This document shows positions 11,192-20,548 of a stretch of DNA of 64,000 bases, piece after piece. How positions within the stretch are numbered: the first letter of the stretch is position 1; the number at the start of each line of letters is the position of its first letter. The position numbers were made by a program, and so were the translations under genes. The notes beneath the pieces were generated by a model. That model worked only from the letters and a program-made list of their open reading frames with translations, did no database searches and was not told where the DNA came from. The stretch lies in contig NZ_OY780957.1 of NCBI RefSeq assembly GCF_963675985.1, positions 1,387,501-1,451,500 of the forward strand, given 5' to 3'. Source of the stretch: an uncultured Roseibium sp. Its GTDB lineage: Bacteria > Pseudomonadota > Alphaproteobacteria > Rhizobiales > Stappiaceae.

Positions 11192-12142
11192 ATGCTCGAG
11201 ATCACTCTTATTTCGACACTCAATGGCATCCTGTTCGGGATGCTGTTGTTTCTCATGGCCAGCGGCCTGACCGTTATCTTTTCGATGATGGGTGTCCTCA
11301 ACTTTGCCCATGCCAGCTTCTATATGCTGGGAGCCTTCTTCGGCTTCGAAATCAGCCGTCATATCGGGTTCTGGCCGGGTCTGGTGGTGGCGCCGGTTCT
11401 GGTCGGCGTAATCGGTATGGCGGTCGAGCGGTATGGATTGCGGACCGTGCACAAGCACGGCCATGTCGCCGAACTGCTGTTCACCTTCGGCCTGACCTTC
11501 ATCATCGAAGAGCTGGTGCAAATGGCCTGGGGCAAGCTGGCCGTGGATTACCGCGTGCCGCCCCTGCTTGACTTCCCCGCCTTCACGGTCTTCTCGACCG
11601 AATATCCCGCATACAAGATCTTTGAATTGCTGACATCGATCGCGATTTTCCTGGTGCTTCTGCTCGTGATCAAGCGCACCCGCGTCGGTCTCGTTGTCCA
11701 GGCCGCCCTCAACCACCCGGAAATGGTCGGCATGCTCGGGCACAATGTGGACCGCGTCTTCATGCTGGTGTTCGGCGTGGGCGCGGGACTGGCCGCCGTT
11801 GCCGGCGTGATCGCCGGCCCGGCCCTTGTCACCCAGGCCAACATGGCGCAGTCGCTTGGGCCGATCCTGTTCGTGGTTGTCGTCGTTGGGGGTCTTGGGT
11901 CGCTCAGTGGTGCGTTCGTCGCCTCCCTCCTGATCGGCCTGCTGCAAACCTTCGCCGTCGCCTCGAACGCATCGCTGGCCGGTGTCTTCGGCGAACTGAC
12001 CGGGAACAGCGCCTTTACCGTTTATCTCAGCGATATCTGGAACGTGACGGTCGCGCAGCTTTCAGCCGTCATGCCGTATCTGCTGCTGGTGTTGATCCTG
12101 ATCTTCAGGCCGCGCGGATTGATGGGGACCAGGGAAACATGA
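11192..12142 (+). CDS. Liv-type ABC permease (LivH family)
   Basis: A 316-residue inner-membrane permease with about eight hydrophobic segments. The N-terminal block GILFGMLLFLMASGLTVIFSM followed by GVLNFAHASFYMLGA is the LivH hallmark. It forms the translocation pore with the next gene. Its stop overlaps the start of that gene as ATGA, so the two are translated together. Confidence 0.93.
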   Translation: MLEITLISTLNGILFGMLLFLMASGLTVIFSMMGVLNFAHASFYMLGAFFGFEISRHIGFWPGLVVAPVLVGVIGMAVERYGLRTVHKHGHVAELLFTFGLTFIIEELVQMAWGKLAVDYRVPPLLDFPAFTVFSTEYPAYKIFELLTSIAIFLVLLLVIKRTRVGLVVQAALNHPEMVGMLGHNVDRVFMLVFGVGAGLAAVAGVIAGPALVTQANMAQSLGPILFVVVVVGGLGSLSGAFVASLLIGLLQTFAVASNASLAGVFGELTGNSAFTVYLSDIWNVTVAQLSAVMPYLLLVLILIFRPRGLMGTRET

Positions 12143-13446
12143 GTGACAGGACAAACGATAAACGTCCCGGCCTGCTGTCCGGGCGCCTCGGCGGATGGAT
12201 CGCGACCTTCGGTGTCTGGATCGTTGCCGCAGGGGTTCTTGCGGGGCTCCCGCAGGTCTTCAGTTCGGGGTTATCGATCTCCACCATGTGCCTGATGGGA
12301 ATCATGATCATATTCGCCCTGTCCTACAACATGCTTCTTGGCCAGACCGGGCTGTTGTCATTCGGGCATGCGGTTTTTTTCGGCCTTGGCGGCTTTCTGA
12401 CAGCGCATGCCATGAATACGGCGCGCGGCGCGCACCTGCCGTTACCGCTCGAGGTCTTTCCGCTTGTCGGCGGCGCGACCGGCCTTGCCTTCGGTCTCCT
12501 GTTCGGTGCGGTCGCGACGCGGCGGTCGGGCACGGCATTCGCGATGATCACGCTCGGCATTGCCGAACTGGTCTCATCCAGCGCTTTGATCCTGCGCCAC
12601 GTTTTCGGCGGCGAAGAGGGCATCTCGCTCGACCGGACCCGTGTCATGCATCTTTTCGGCTTTACCTTCGGTCCCCAGGAGCAGGTCTACTATCTGATCG
12701 CCGGCTGGTGCCTGGTGTCGGCAGGCGTGATGTACGCGCTCACCCGGACGCCGTTCGGACGCATCTGCAATGCGGTGCGCGACAATCCCGACCGCACGCG
12801 CTTCATCGGCTACAACATAACAACTGTGCGCTTTATCGCATTTTCCATCGCGGGTCTGTTTGCTGGCGTCGCGGGCGGGCTTGTCGCCCTTAACTTCGAG
12901 ATCGTGACGTCGTCTGCAATGGGCGCCGCTCAGTCGGGTTCCGTCGTTCTGATGACGTTCATCGGCGGCGTCGGTAATTTTGCGGGTCCGATCATCGGCG
13001 CAATCCTGGTGACCTATCTTCAGGTCATGCTGAGCGACATCACCGGTGCCTGGCAACTTTATTTCGGCCTGCTGTTCGTCGGAATGGTGCTCTACGCGCC
13101 GCAGGGAATCGCCGGTCTTCTGGCGTTGCAAATGCCACTTGTGCGGGCGCGGCAGTTTCATCATGTGCTTCCCTGGTACGGGCTGGCCATGATCCCGGGC
13201 CTGATCATGTGTGCCGGGCTCAGTCTGGCAATCGAGATGAGCTTTCAACTCACGGTCAATGCTTCTGCGGGACCGCGAATGTCCTTCGCATATATGACCT
13301 TCGATGCGGACGGCATGCTGCCCTGGCTGATTGCCCTTTTCATGTTCGGCGGCGGATTGTGGGCATTCCGGCGTGCGGGGCGCGGAGCGCTCGAGGCCTA
13401 TGACACGGCCCTGGCAATCGCGCTTGAAAGGAAGGTGGCTTCATGA
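12139..13446 (+). CDS. Liv-type ABC permease (LivM family), long C-terminus
   Basis: A 435-residue inner-membrane permease. The core up to about residue 330 is typical LivM: ALSYNMLLGQTGLLSFGHAV near the start and a cytoplasmic loop around FGRICNAVRDNPDRTRFIGY. After the usual end (LYAPQGIAGLL) there are roughly 100 extra residues with two more hydrophobic segments and a basic tail. LivM proteins are usually about 320-360 residues. Overlaps both neighbours by 4 bp. Confidence 0.92.
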   Translation: MSDRTNDKRPGLLSGRLGGWIATFGVWIVAAGVLAGLPQVFSSGLSISTMCLMGIMIIFALSYNMLLGQTGLLSFGHAVFFGLGGFLTAHAMNTARGAHLPLPLEVFPLVGGATGLAFGLLFGAVATRRSGTAFAMITLGIAELVSSSALILRHVFGGEEGISLDRTRVMHLFGFTFGPQEQVYYLIAGWCLVSAGVMYALTRTPFGRICNAVRDNPDRTRFIGYNITTVRFIAFSIAGLFAGVAGGLVALNFEIVTSSAMGAAQSGSVVLMTFIGGVGNFAGPIIGAILVTYLQVMLSDITGAWQLYFGLLFVGMVLYAPQGIAGLLALQMPLVRARQFHHVLPWYGLAMIPGLIMCAGLSLAIEMSFQLTVNASAGPRMSFAYMTFDADGMLPWLIALFMFGGGLWAFRRAGRGALEAYDTALAIALERKVAS

Positions 13447-14204
13447 CCGGAATGAACAGCCACGCGCTCGAGCTTGCCGGCCTGCGCAAGAGTTTCGGCT
13501 CGCTGGAAATCATTCGCGGCGTGGATCTTGCGGTAAGGACCGGCGAACGGCATGCGATCATCGGGCCGAACGGCGCCGGAAAGTCGACCTTGTTCCATCT
13601 GATCAGCGGCCATTACCGCCCGAGCAGCGGCACCATCAGGATGCGTGGCGAGGAGATCGGCGGCATGCCGCCGCAGCTGATCAATCGCCGGGGCCTGTCG
13701 CGGAGTTTCCAGATCACCAACGTGTTCCCCAAGCTCAGCGTATGGGAGAACGTGCGCTGCGCGACGCTGTGGGCACTCGGATACCGTTACTCGTTCTGGC
13801 GCAGTGTCGACCGCCTCGCCGATGCCCGCGACCGCACCGAGGAAATCCTGACGGAGATCAACCTTATCGACCGCCGGCAGATGCCCGCGGGCCTGCTGAC
13901 CTATGCCGAGCAGAGGGCGCTGGAAATCGGACTTACGATTGCCGGCAACGCGGACATCCTGCTTCTCGACGAGCCGACCGCCGGGATGAGCCATGCCGAG
14001 ACGGACCGCATGGTGGATCTGATCCGGCGGGTCACGGAAGGTCGGACGCTGGTCATGATCGAACACGACATGGGCGTCGTCTTCGGTCTCGCTGACCGGA
14101 TATCGGTGCTGGTCTATGGCGAGGTGATCGCTTCCGATGCACCGGAGCGCATCAAGACGAATGCCGCCGTACAACAGGCCTATCTCGGGACAGAGGTGAA
14201 CTGA
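13443..14204 (+). CDS. Liv-type ABC ATPase (LivG family)
   Basis: A 253-residue ATPase subunit. Walker A is GPNGAGKST, Walker B is ILLLDEPTAGMSH, the H-loop His is in MIEHDMGVV, and the signature reads LLTYAEQRALEIG, a LivG-like departure from LSGGQ. ATGA overlap with the permease upstream; its TGA shares a base with the next ATG. It pairs with the LivF-type protein to power the importer. Confidence 0.93.
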   Translation: MTGMNSHALELAGLRKSFGSLEIIRGVDLAVRTGERHAIIGPNGAGKSTLFHLISGHYRPSSGTIRMRGEEIGGMPPQLINRRGLSRSFQITNVFPKLSVWENVRCATLWALGYRYSFWRSVDRLADARDRTEEILTEINLIDRRQMPAGLLTYAEQRALEIGLTIAGNADILLLDEPTAGMSHAETDRMVDLIRRVTEGRTLVMIEHDMGVVFGLADRISVLVYGEVIASDAPERIKTNAAVQQAYLGTEVN

Positions 14205-14899
14205 TGCTGGCTGTGCGCGACCTTCACGCCTATTACGGCAAAAGCCATATTCTTCAGGGTGTCGACATGCATATCGGCGCCAACGAGATCGTTTCCATTC
14301 TCGGCCGGAACGGGGTCGGTCGGTCGACGACCCTCAAGGCGATCATGGGCGATCCCGAACCGCATGGCGACATCGTGTTCAAGGACCGGTCGATCGCCGG
14401 GCTCAAACCGCATGATATAGCGCGGTCCGGGATCGGCTATGTGCCCGAGGAGCGTGCGATTTTTCCGTCTCTGACCGTCGAGCAAAATCTGCTCCTGGGC
14501 TTGAAGCCCGGCCAGAAGGAGGGGCGATGGAGTCTGGAGGAAACCTGGCGCCTGTTCCCGCAACTGCGCGAAAGGGCGAATGCGCCGGGCGGCGCGCTCT
14601 CAGGGGGCGAGCAGCAGATGCTCACCATCTGCCGGACGCTGATGGGCGATCCCGACCTGATCATGATCGACGAGCCGACCGAGGGGTTGGCACCGCAGAT
14701 GATCGAGCGGATCGGGGTATTGCTGCAGGAAATCGCCAAGCGTGGCATCTCGATTCTGCTGGTCGAGCAGAGGCTGCTGATTGCGTTGCGGCTGTCGCAT
14801 CGGGTGTATGTCATGGGGCATGGCCGGATGGTCTTCGACGGGACGCCGGACGAGCTGACGGCAAACGAGAAGATCAGGCAGGAATGGTTGGAAGTCTGA
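14204..14899 (+). CDS. Liv-type ABC ATPase (LivF family), Walker A Lys to Arg
   Basis: A 231-residue ATPase subunit. Signature ALSGGEQQML, Walker B LIMIDEPTEGLAP and switch His in LLVEQRL(L) context are present. Walker A reads GRNGVGRST, so the nucleotide-binding Lys is Arg40. I believe Arg occurs in some proteobacterial LivF homologues, so this need not inactivate the transporter, but LivG keeps Lys and the two sites are probably unequal. Last gene of the operon; 123 bp then separate it from a convergent gene. Confidence 0.92.
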   Translation: MLAVRDLHAYYGKSHILQGVDMHIGANEIVSILGRNGVGRSTTLKAIMGDPEPHGDIVFKDRSIAGLKPHDIARSGIGYVPEERAIFPSLTVEQNLLLGLKPGQKEGRWSLEETWRLFPQLRERANAPGGALSGGEQQMLTICRTLMGDPDLIMIDEPTEGLAPQMIERIGVLLQEIAKRGISILLVEQRLLIALRLSHRVYVMGHGRMVFDGTPDELTANEKIRQEWLEV

Positions 14900-15022
14900 G
14901 ACGGCAGCGTTGTCGCCAGGGCCGTGCCGGCCCCCCGCCGAAATGCTAGCGTGTCCGGCTCTGGCTGGTCCCGGTTCCGATGGTCAAAACGCCTTTGAGA
15001 GAGCTCGGATCGGAAGACGCAT

Positions 15023-16225
15023 TCAGATAGCGCCCGACGCCTGCAACCTCCTGATCTGATCCCGATCGATGCCGAGGTCCTCCAGCACCGCTTCAGTGTC
15101 GGCGCCGAGCTCCGAAGGTGGGGAGCGGGGCACGACATTCGCTCCATTGGCGAGGAAGCTCATCGCCGGAACATGGATCGGACCGTCGTGTCCCTCGACC
15201 CGGATTTCGCTCATCAGGGCACGGGCGGCGATCTGGGGTTCGGCCATGGTCTCGTCCAGGCGGCGGACGCGCGCCGCGGGCACGCCCGCCTGTTCAAGAA
15301 CCGTTTCCCAGTGACCGGCGGTCTCTTTCAGGAAGGTCTCGTTGAGGGTCTCGCGCAGACTGGCGGCGTTCTCGCGTCTTGCGTCCGGTGTGCGCCACCG
15401 TGGATCGTCCAGTATGTCCGCGCGTCTGATCGCGCCGCACAGCTTGAGGAATTGCGGCTCGTTGTTGGCGGCGAGCATCAGCAGGCCGTCCGCTGTCTCG
15501 AAGGCCCCCGAAGAGGGGCTGGCGCTCCAGGCTTCGTTTCCGTTCTGAACCGGCGACCAGCCGGCTGAAAGGTGCTGGGTCATCAAGGACGCCATCAGCA
15601 TCAGTGCGGTGTCGAGCATCGCGACATCGATATGTACCGCGGCACCGGTGCGTTTGACCTCGAGAAGGCCGGCCATGATTGCCATAGCCGCGTTCATGCC
15701 GGTGGCGAAATCGACATAGGGCGCGCCGACCTTGACCGGACCGTCGCCGTGCTTGCCGGTCGTCAGCATGATGCCGCACATTCCCTGAATGACATGATCG
15801 TAGGCTGGACGCCGGCTGAGCGGACCGCTTTGGCCGTAGGCCGAGATCGAGCAATAAACGATGTCTTTCCTGATCTGGCGAACGGCGTCAAAACCCAACC
15901 CGAGCCTCTCGGCGACACCGGGCTTGAAATTCTCAACGAAGATATCTGCCGTCGCCACCAGTTTCTTCGCCAGTTCGAGCCCCTCGGGCGTTTTCAGGTC
16001 GATCGTTATCGATTTTTTGTCCGCGTTCTGTGTCAGGTAGCCAAGTGCCATGCGCCGCTCGGCCAGGTCGGGCAGCAGGCCTCCGGTGCGGGTCCAGTCG
16101 CCTTCGCCCGGCTTTTCGATCTTGATAACCTCTGCCCCCATCAGGGCCAGTTGATAGGTGGCGTAGGGTCCTGCAAGGACCTGGCTCAAATCGACGACGC
16201 GCAGGCCTTTGAGAGGTTGGAACAT
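15023..16225 (-). CDS. Family III CoA-transferase (CaiB/BaiF)
   Basis: A 400-residue formyl-CoA-transferase-like enzyme that moves CoA between carboxylic acids. The N-terminal GLRVVDLSQVLAGPYATYQLA and the EVIKIEKPGEGDWTR segment are family hallmarks. The Asp in VGAPYVDFATG fits the position of the catalytic aspartate that forms the anhydride. It lies 83 bp after tctC in the same direction, so the imported carboxylate is probably activated here. Start ATG 16225 follows GGAAG. Confidence 0.92.
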   Translation of the reverse strand: MFQPLKGLRVVDLSQVLAGPYATYQLALMGAEVIKIEKPGEGDWTRTGGLLPDLAERRMALGYLTQNADKKSITIDLKTPEGLELAKKLVATADIFVENFKPGVAERLGLGFDAVRQIRKDIVYCSISAYGQSGPLSRRPAYDHVIQGMCGIMLTTGKHGDGPVKVGAPYVDFATGMNAAMAIMAGLLEVKRTGAAVHIDVAMLDTALMLMASLMTQHLSAGWSPVQNGNEAWSASPSSGAFETADGLLMLAANNEPQFLKLCGAIRRADILDDPRWRTPDARRENAASLRETLNETFLKETAGHWETVLEQAGVPAARVRRLDETMAEPQIAARALMSEIRVEGHDGPIHVPAMSFLANGANVVPRSPPSELGADTEAVLEDLGIDRDQIRRLQASGAI

Positions 16226-16258
16226 CTCGGTCTTCCGGTATTCGTGCAGGTGGATCTG

Positions 16259-16281
16259 CCGCGGGTGTCTCCAGCCCGCGG
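16259..16281 (-). other. Intercistronic hairpin after tctC
   Basis: CCGCGGG (16259-16265) and CCCGCGG (16275-16281) form a perfect 7-bp stem with a 9-nt loop, between tctC and the CoA-transferase. No U-run. Same arrangement as after the other three binding-protein genes in the window. Confidence 0.6.
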
Positions 16282-16308
16282 CGCAGGAACGGATCGTCGC
16301 CGGCAGCG

Positions 16309-17274
16309 CTATTCGATGAGGCCGGCGCTTTTCATGATCCCCTTGTTCTTGGCGTAGGTGTCGGCCATTTCCTTGTAGGCTTCGTCGACACCCAGATACT
16401 TGATCGGAATGTTCGCGGCTTTGGTGACCCTTGCGAAATCCGCATCGGTTTCGGCCGCCTTCAGTGCCGCGCTCAGCCGGTCGAGGATCGGCCGCGGCGT
16501 ACCCTTTGGCGCGAAGACGGTCGTGCGCGAATCCATGCCGAGCGGATAGCCTTCTTCTTCGACGGTCGGCACGTCGGGCGCCGATGGATGGCGGAAAGTG
16601 GTCAGCGCCGAGATGGTCTTCAATTCGTCCGGGTAGCGGTAGTGAATGCCACCTGAAAACGCGAGCGCCACCTGTTTGCCGAGCAGTGCGTTGATCATCT
16701 CGCTGCCGCTGCGCAGCGGGACGATGTTGATGTCGAGATCGTTTTTCTTCGCAATCTCGTTGATGTAGAGACGGGCTTCGGGGCTCAGCGCACCGTAGCT
16801 GGAGCCCGGATTCTGTTTTGCCCAGGCGACATATTCCGCGATGGTGTTGAACGGTTGGTCCTTCTGGGTCGCCATGCCGACCTGGTAGGCCGTAATCATT
16901 CCGGCGTATTCAAAGTCATCCGGCGTAAAGTCGATATTCTTCATGATGAAAGGTGCGGAGTTCACCACCGAGTTGGAATGAAACAGGATGGTGTAACCGT
17001 TCGGTTTCGCGCTCTTAAGATCGCGGGCTGCGACCGCGCCGCCTGCGCCCGGCTTGTTGACGACATTGACAGGCACGCCGAGCTGGTCCGACATGACCTT
17101 CGCCGCCGCGCGGGCCACGAGATCGGTCTGACCGCCCGCGCCATACCCCACCAGCATCGTGATTGGTCCGTTCGGATAGTCATCGGCAAGTGCCGTTCCC
17201 GCCGGAATCATGTTCGCACTGATCAGAATGCTTGCGGCGAAACCGAGCAGGCTTCGTTTGGTTATCGTTTTCAT
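16309..17274 (-). CDS. tctC: Tripartite tricarboxylate transporter binding protein (TctC/Bug)
   Basis: A 321-residue periplasmic binding protein. The signal peptide (about residues 1-30, ending AGTALA) is followed by DDYPNGPITMLVGYGAGGQTD, the TctC/Bug carboxylate-binding start. This family captures di- and tricarboxylates or aromatic acids for the TctAB membrane proteins, which are encoded just upstream in the same direction. Start ATG 17274 after GGGAGGAAA. Confidence 0.93.
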   Translation of the reverse strand: MKTITKRSLLGFAASILISANMIPAGTALADDYPNGPITMLVGYGAGGQTDLVARAAAKVMSDQLGVPVNVVNKPGAGGAVAARDLKSAKPNGYTILFHSNSVVNSAPFIMKNIDFTPDDFEYAGMITAYQVGMATQKDQPFNTIAEYVAWAKQNPGSSYGALSPEARLYINEIAKKNDLDINIVPLRSGSEMINALLGKQVALAFSGGIHYRYPDELKTISALTTFRHPSAPDVPTVEEEGYPLGMDSRTTVFAPKGTPRPILDRLSAALKAAETDADFARVTKAANIPIKYLGVDEAYKEMADTYAKNKGIMKSAGLIE

Positions 17275-17286
17275 CGCATTTCCTCC

Positions 17287-18825
17287 CTATTGGTTGCGAG
17301 AAAGTCCGGACTGGTCGAGATCCGGCGCGCCGGCCGGAACGGCGGCCTCTTTCCTCCTGTTTCCGCGTCCGATCCACCAGACAACCGCGACCGTAAGAGC
17401 GATGAAAACGACGGCGATCGGATGCCGGATCAGATTGGCGGCGTTGTGGTCGAGAAGCTGCAGGGACTGACGGAAACTCAGCTCGAGGTTCGGGCCGATC
17501 ACAAAGCCGATCAGGAATGTAACGAACGAAAAATCCAGCTTGCGGGCGAAGAAGCCGAGCACTGTGAAAAACAGCATGACATAGATGGAAAAGACGCTGC
17601 TGGTCTCCATATAGGCGCCGATACTGCACAGGAGCAGCACGCCGGGAATGATGAGCCGAAGAGGAGCCTTGATCACCTGGGCGAAGACGCGCTGGCCTGC
17701 ATATCCGACAACTAAAAGGATGACGCTTGCGCACAGCATGGCCGCGTACACATCCGCAACGAGGCGAGGCTGCTGCACGAACATCAGCGGTCCGGGTGTC
17801 AATCCGTGAAGGATGAATGCCGCGATCAGGATGGCGGCAATGACGCTGCCTGGAATACCTAGCGCAAACAAGGGAATGAGGCTTGAAGGAACCACGGCAT
17901 TGTCGGCGCTTTCAGCCGCCGCGATGCCTTCGATCATACCGGTGCCGAATTTCTCCGGCGTCCTGGAGGCCCTTTTTGTCGTGCCATAGGACAGAAAGGA
18001 CCCGACGCTTGCGCCCAGCCCCGGCAAAACGCCGACGACGGAGCCGATCAGCGATCCTCTTAAAATCACTGGAATGCAGCGCCGCCATTCCGAGGCGAGA
18101 ATGACCCTGTCTTCGCGCGAAGTTCCGTCGGTGATCTGCCCGGAATCGAGCGTCCTCAGATTACCCGCCTGGATGATCATTTCGGCGACTGCGAGCATGC
18201 CGATCGCCATTGGAACCAGCGCGATACCGTCGTCCAGCTCCAGAAAACCGAAGGTTAGGCGTGGAACGAAGGTTTCGGTTTCGAGGCCGATCGTCGCGAA
18301 GAACACGCCGAGGGCTCCGGCGATTAGACCCTTGATCATGGAGTTTCCGGAGAGCCCGCCGATAAAGGTCAGCGAAAAAAGCAGGATCGCGGACAGTTCC
18401 ACCGGGCCGATGAGCAAGGCGTAGCGGGCGAGGGGGGCTGCGAGGCCGATCAGGATCAGGGTCGACAGGAAGTCGCCGATCACCGACGAGAAGAGGCCCA
18501 TCTTCAGCGCCTTTTGCGCTTTCCCCTGCCGTGCCAGGGGATAACCGTCCAGCGCGGTCGGGGCAGACGAGGGTTCGCCCGGCGTATTGAGCAGGATTGC
18601 CGAGACCGCGCTGCCGGCCGCGCTTCCCTTGGCAATGCCGATCAGCATGCCAAGTGCTGCAGCGGGGGGCAGGTAGAACGTCAGCGGGATCGAAACCGCG
18701 ACGCCGGTCGCTTTGCCGAGACCGGGGAGGGCGCCGAGAACATAGCCGAGCGTCACTCCGACAGCGACCCAGAAAAGAGTGGCCGGATTCAGGACATCCT
18801 GGAAGCCGACGAGGAGCATGTTCAT
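17287..18825 (-). CDS. tctA: Tripartite tricarboxylate transporter large membrane subunit (TctA)
   Basis: A 512-residue, strongly hydrophobic protein with about 11-12 membrane segments. Family motifs: the N-terminal GALPGLGKATGVAVSIPLTF and an inverted-repeat copy VVGVLPGLGASVGSFLSYG near the middle. It forms the Na+ or H+ coupled channel. It overlaps tctB by 4 bp (ATGA) and is followed 12 bp later by tctC. Confidence 0.95.
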   Translation of the reverse strand: MNMLLVGFQDVLNPATLFWVAVGVTLGYVLGALPGLGKATGVAVSIPLTFYLPPAAALGMLIGIAKGSAAGSAVSAILLNTPGEPSSAPTALDGYPLARQGKAQKALKMGLFSSVIGDFLSTLILIGLAAPLARYALLIGPVELSAILLFSLTFIGGLSGNSMIKGLIAGALGVFFATIGLETETFVPRLTFGFLELDDGIALVPMAIGMLAVAEMIIQAGNLRTLDSGQITDGTSREDRVILASEWRRCIPVILRGSLIGSVVGVLPGLGASVGSFLSYGTTKRASRTPEKFGTGMIEGIAAAESADNAVVPSSLIPLFALGIPGSVIAAILIAAFILHGLTPGPLMFVQQPRLVADVYAAMLCASVILLVVGYAGQRVFAQVIKAPLRLIIPGVLLLCSIGAYMETSSVFSIYVMLFFTVLGFFARKLDFSFVTFLIGFVIGPNLELSFRQSLQLLDHNAANLIRHPIAVVFIALTVAVVWWIGRGNRRKEAAVPAGAPDLDQSGLSRNQ

Positions 18826-19274
18826 ACGATGCCCGTTCCCAATACCTTATAGAACAGGAACCAGATGGCCGTCAGAAGCGCCGGAGGCATCACGGCGTAA
18901 ATGATCGGGCGGCGTTCGCCGAGAACCCAAAGCGCACCGAAGACGAGTGCGGCGCCGCCTGCAAGCGGGGTCAGCCAGAGATAAAGGCCGATGGCAATCG
19001 CAAAGACGGCGCTGATTTTTATCAGCGCGGCAATTTCGCCGCGCGAGATCGGCATGGGACGGTCGGAGCGCAGGTCATCCGGTCTGGCGCGGATGTTGTT
19101 GATCACCAGCAGTAATGACAGGCCGACGACGACAACCATCATCAGGCTCGGCACCAGCCGCGGCGACATCATGCCGTCGGGTCCGGCTCCGATCTCCCAG
19201 GGGATGACTGCGAAAAGCATTACGAGACCGAAAACGGCCAGGATAACGCCGGACAGGACGTTGGCACGCCTCAT
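18822..19274 (-). CDS. tctB: Tripartite tricarboxylate transporter small membrane subunit (TctB)
   Basis: A 150-residue membrane protein with four hydrophobic segments. The start is set at ATG 19274 (MRRANVLSGVILAVFGL) because GGGAGGAAATC precedes it and the first helix follows directly; the frame stays open upstream but without family similarity. First gene of tctB-tctA-tctC-CoA-transferase. Confidence 0.88.
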   Translation of the reverse strand: MRRANVLSGVILAVFGLVMLFAVIPWEIGAGPDGMMSPRLVPSLMMVVVVGLSLLLVINNIRARPDDLRSDRPMPISRGEIAALIKISAVFAIAIGLYLWLTPLAGGAALVFGALWVLGERRPIIYAVMPPALLTAIWFLFYKVLGTGIV

Positions 19275-19353
19275 GATTTCCTCCCTTGCAGCTCGTTGTG
19301 CCGGATATGGTCCCGGCGGCTGCAATTCTCCCTCTCCAGACCTATCCCTGTTG

Positions 19354-19386
19354 TATTCAAAGAAATAGTCGAAACTTTCTTCAATA
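19354..19386. promoter_or_regulatory. Imperfect dyad, candidate LysR-type operator
   Basis: TATTCAAAGAAA (19354-19365) is the near inverted repeat of TTTCTTCAATA (19376-19386), allowing one gap and one mismatch. It lies between the divergent tctB (start 19274) and LysR gene (start 19402), in an AT-rich stretch 16 bp upstream of the regulator ATG. Position suits LysR autoregulation and control of tctBAC. Confidence 0.42.
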
Positions 19387-19401
19387 TGATAAGCTTTATT
19401 T

Positions 19402-20352
19402 ATGGCATATTCTCCTCGGCGCCTCGATGGACTGCGCCTGCGCCATCTTCGGCTTCTGGAACTCATCGACGAACACCGGTCTTTGAGAGCGGTCGGGATG
19501 ATCCTCAACCGGACCCAGCCGGCCATTTCGCAGATGCTGAAGGATCTGGAATATGCGCTCGACGCCACCCTGGTCGCGCGATCCGTGCGCGGAGTGGAAC
19601 TCACTCCAGCGGGCCGGCTTGCTCTTCAGCGCGCGCGCTCGGGACTTGCCTCCTTCGATCATCTGGTTGCCGAGCTTGGAGCCAGCCAGTCTCCGATCCT
19701 GCGGGTTGGAACCAATCCGGCGCTGATCTTCCAGATGCTGCCAGCGGCCATGCGCCTTCTTCAGGCCGACAATGCGGGCATCCGGCTCAGACTGCGCACC
19801 GGGCTCGTCGGCGACATGCTACAGTTGCTGTGGAACGGGGATCTTGATTGTTATGTCGGGCGGATCGACTGGGAACAGATGTCGCAAAGCATGATCTCCG
19901 TTCTGCGCCATGTTCCGCTTATGCGAACCGACCTTGTCCTGGCCTGTTCGATCCGCCATCCGCTGGCGCAACGTGAGGACATCGATGTTGCCGAACTGGC
20001 GGACTGGGCCTGGGCTTTGCCGCCGGCGGATTCTCACAATCGTATCGCGCTGGAGACCGAGCTGAGGAACCATGGCGTCGCAGGCCCCGAGCCGATTATG
20101 GAAATCGCCGCGGATCCGGGTGGCTTGATGATCCTCGCGAGGGAAATGGAGGTTCTGACCTGTCTGCCCCGATTTGTCCTCGAAACTCATATAGCGGCGG
20201 GCGAACTGTGCGCGCTCGATCTGCCTTCGCTAACGCTGCCGCCCATCCAGATCGGCTTCGTAACGCTGGCCGAACACGAGAATATAGATACGCTGCAGCT
20301 TTTGAGGCAGGCGCTGAAGACCGCGGCCACAAAAAAAGCGGTGGCCGATTGA
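19402..20352 (+). CDS. LysR-family transcriptional regulator
   Basis: A 316-residue regulator. The N-terminal winged HTH covers residues about 8-66 (RHLRLLELIDEHRSLRAVG, then TQPAISQMLKDLEYALDATL), followed by a substrate-binding co-inducer domain beginning near ILRVGTNPALIF. It is divergent from tctBAC-CoA-transferase and probably controls it in response to the imported carboxylate. No clear ribosome-binding site precedes the ATG. About 196 bp with no recognisable feature separate its end from the next, convergent gene. Confidence 0.92.
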   Translation: MAYSPRRLDGLRLRHLRLLELIDEHRSLRAVGMILNRTQPAISQMLKDLEYALDATLVARSVRGVELTPAGRLALQRARSGLASFDHLVAELGASQSPILRVGTNPALIFQMLPAAMRLLQADNAGIRLRLRTGLVGDMLQLLWNGDLDCYVGRIDWEQMSQSMISVLRHVPLMRTDLVLACSIRHPLAQREDIDVAELADWAWALPPADSHNRIALETELRNHGVAGPEPIMEIAADPGGLMILAREMEVLTCLPRFVLETHIAAGELCALDLPSLTLPPIQIGFVTLAEHENIDTLQLLRQALKTAATKKAVAD

Positions 20353-20548
20353 GAGCAGCCCTGTCGTGGTGGTTTCGAGCCCCTTCGTCCCAGCGGCTGT
20401 TTAACTACGGCAGCTAGCTATCGAGCGAGCTGGGTCGTGTTTGAAAGACATCGAGGCGCCGGCCGCGTAATACGTCGCGGACAAGCTTCCGGCTATGATC
20501 GGTTGCCGCACAATCTGCCGAAGTGGGGTGCCCTTTTCTGGCTTCAAC

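Noticed and set aside
9428..11947. 839-codon open frame on the minus strand
   Set aside because: It lies antisense to the SDR, binding-protein and LivH genes, has no ribosome-binding site or family similarity, and reflects GC-rich codon bias.
14919..14933. GGGCCG-TGC-CGGCCC palindrome between convergent LivF and CoA-transferase genes
   Set aside because: Loop of three and no T-run on either side; too weak to call a terminator, and GC-rich palindromes of this size are expected here.
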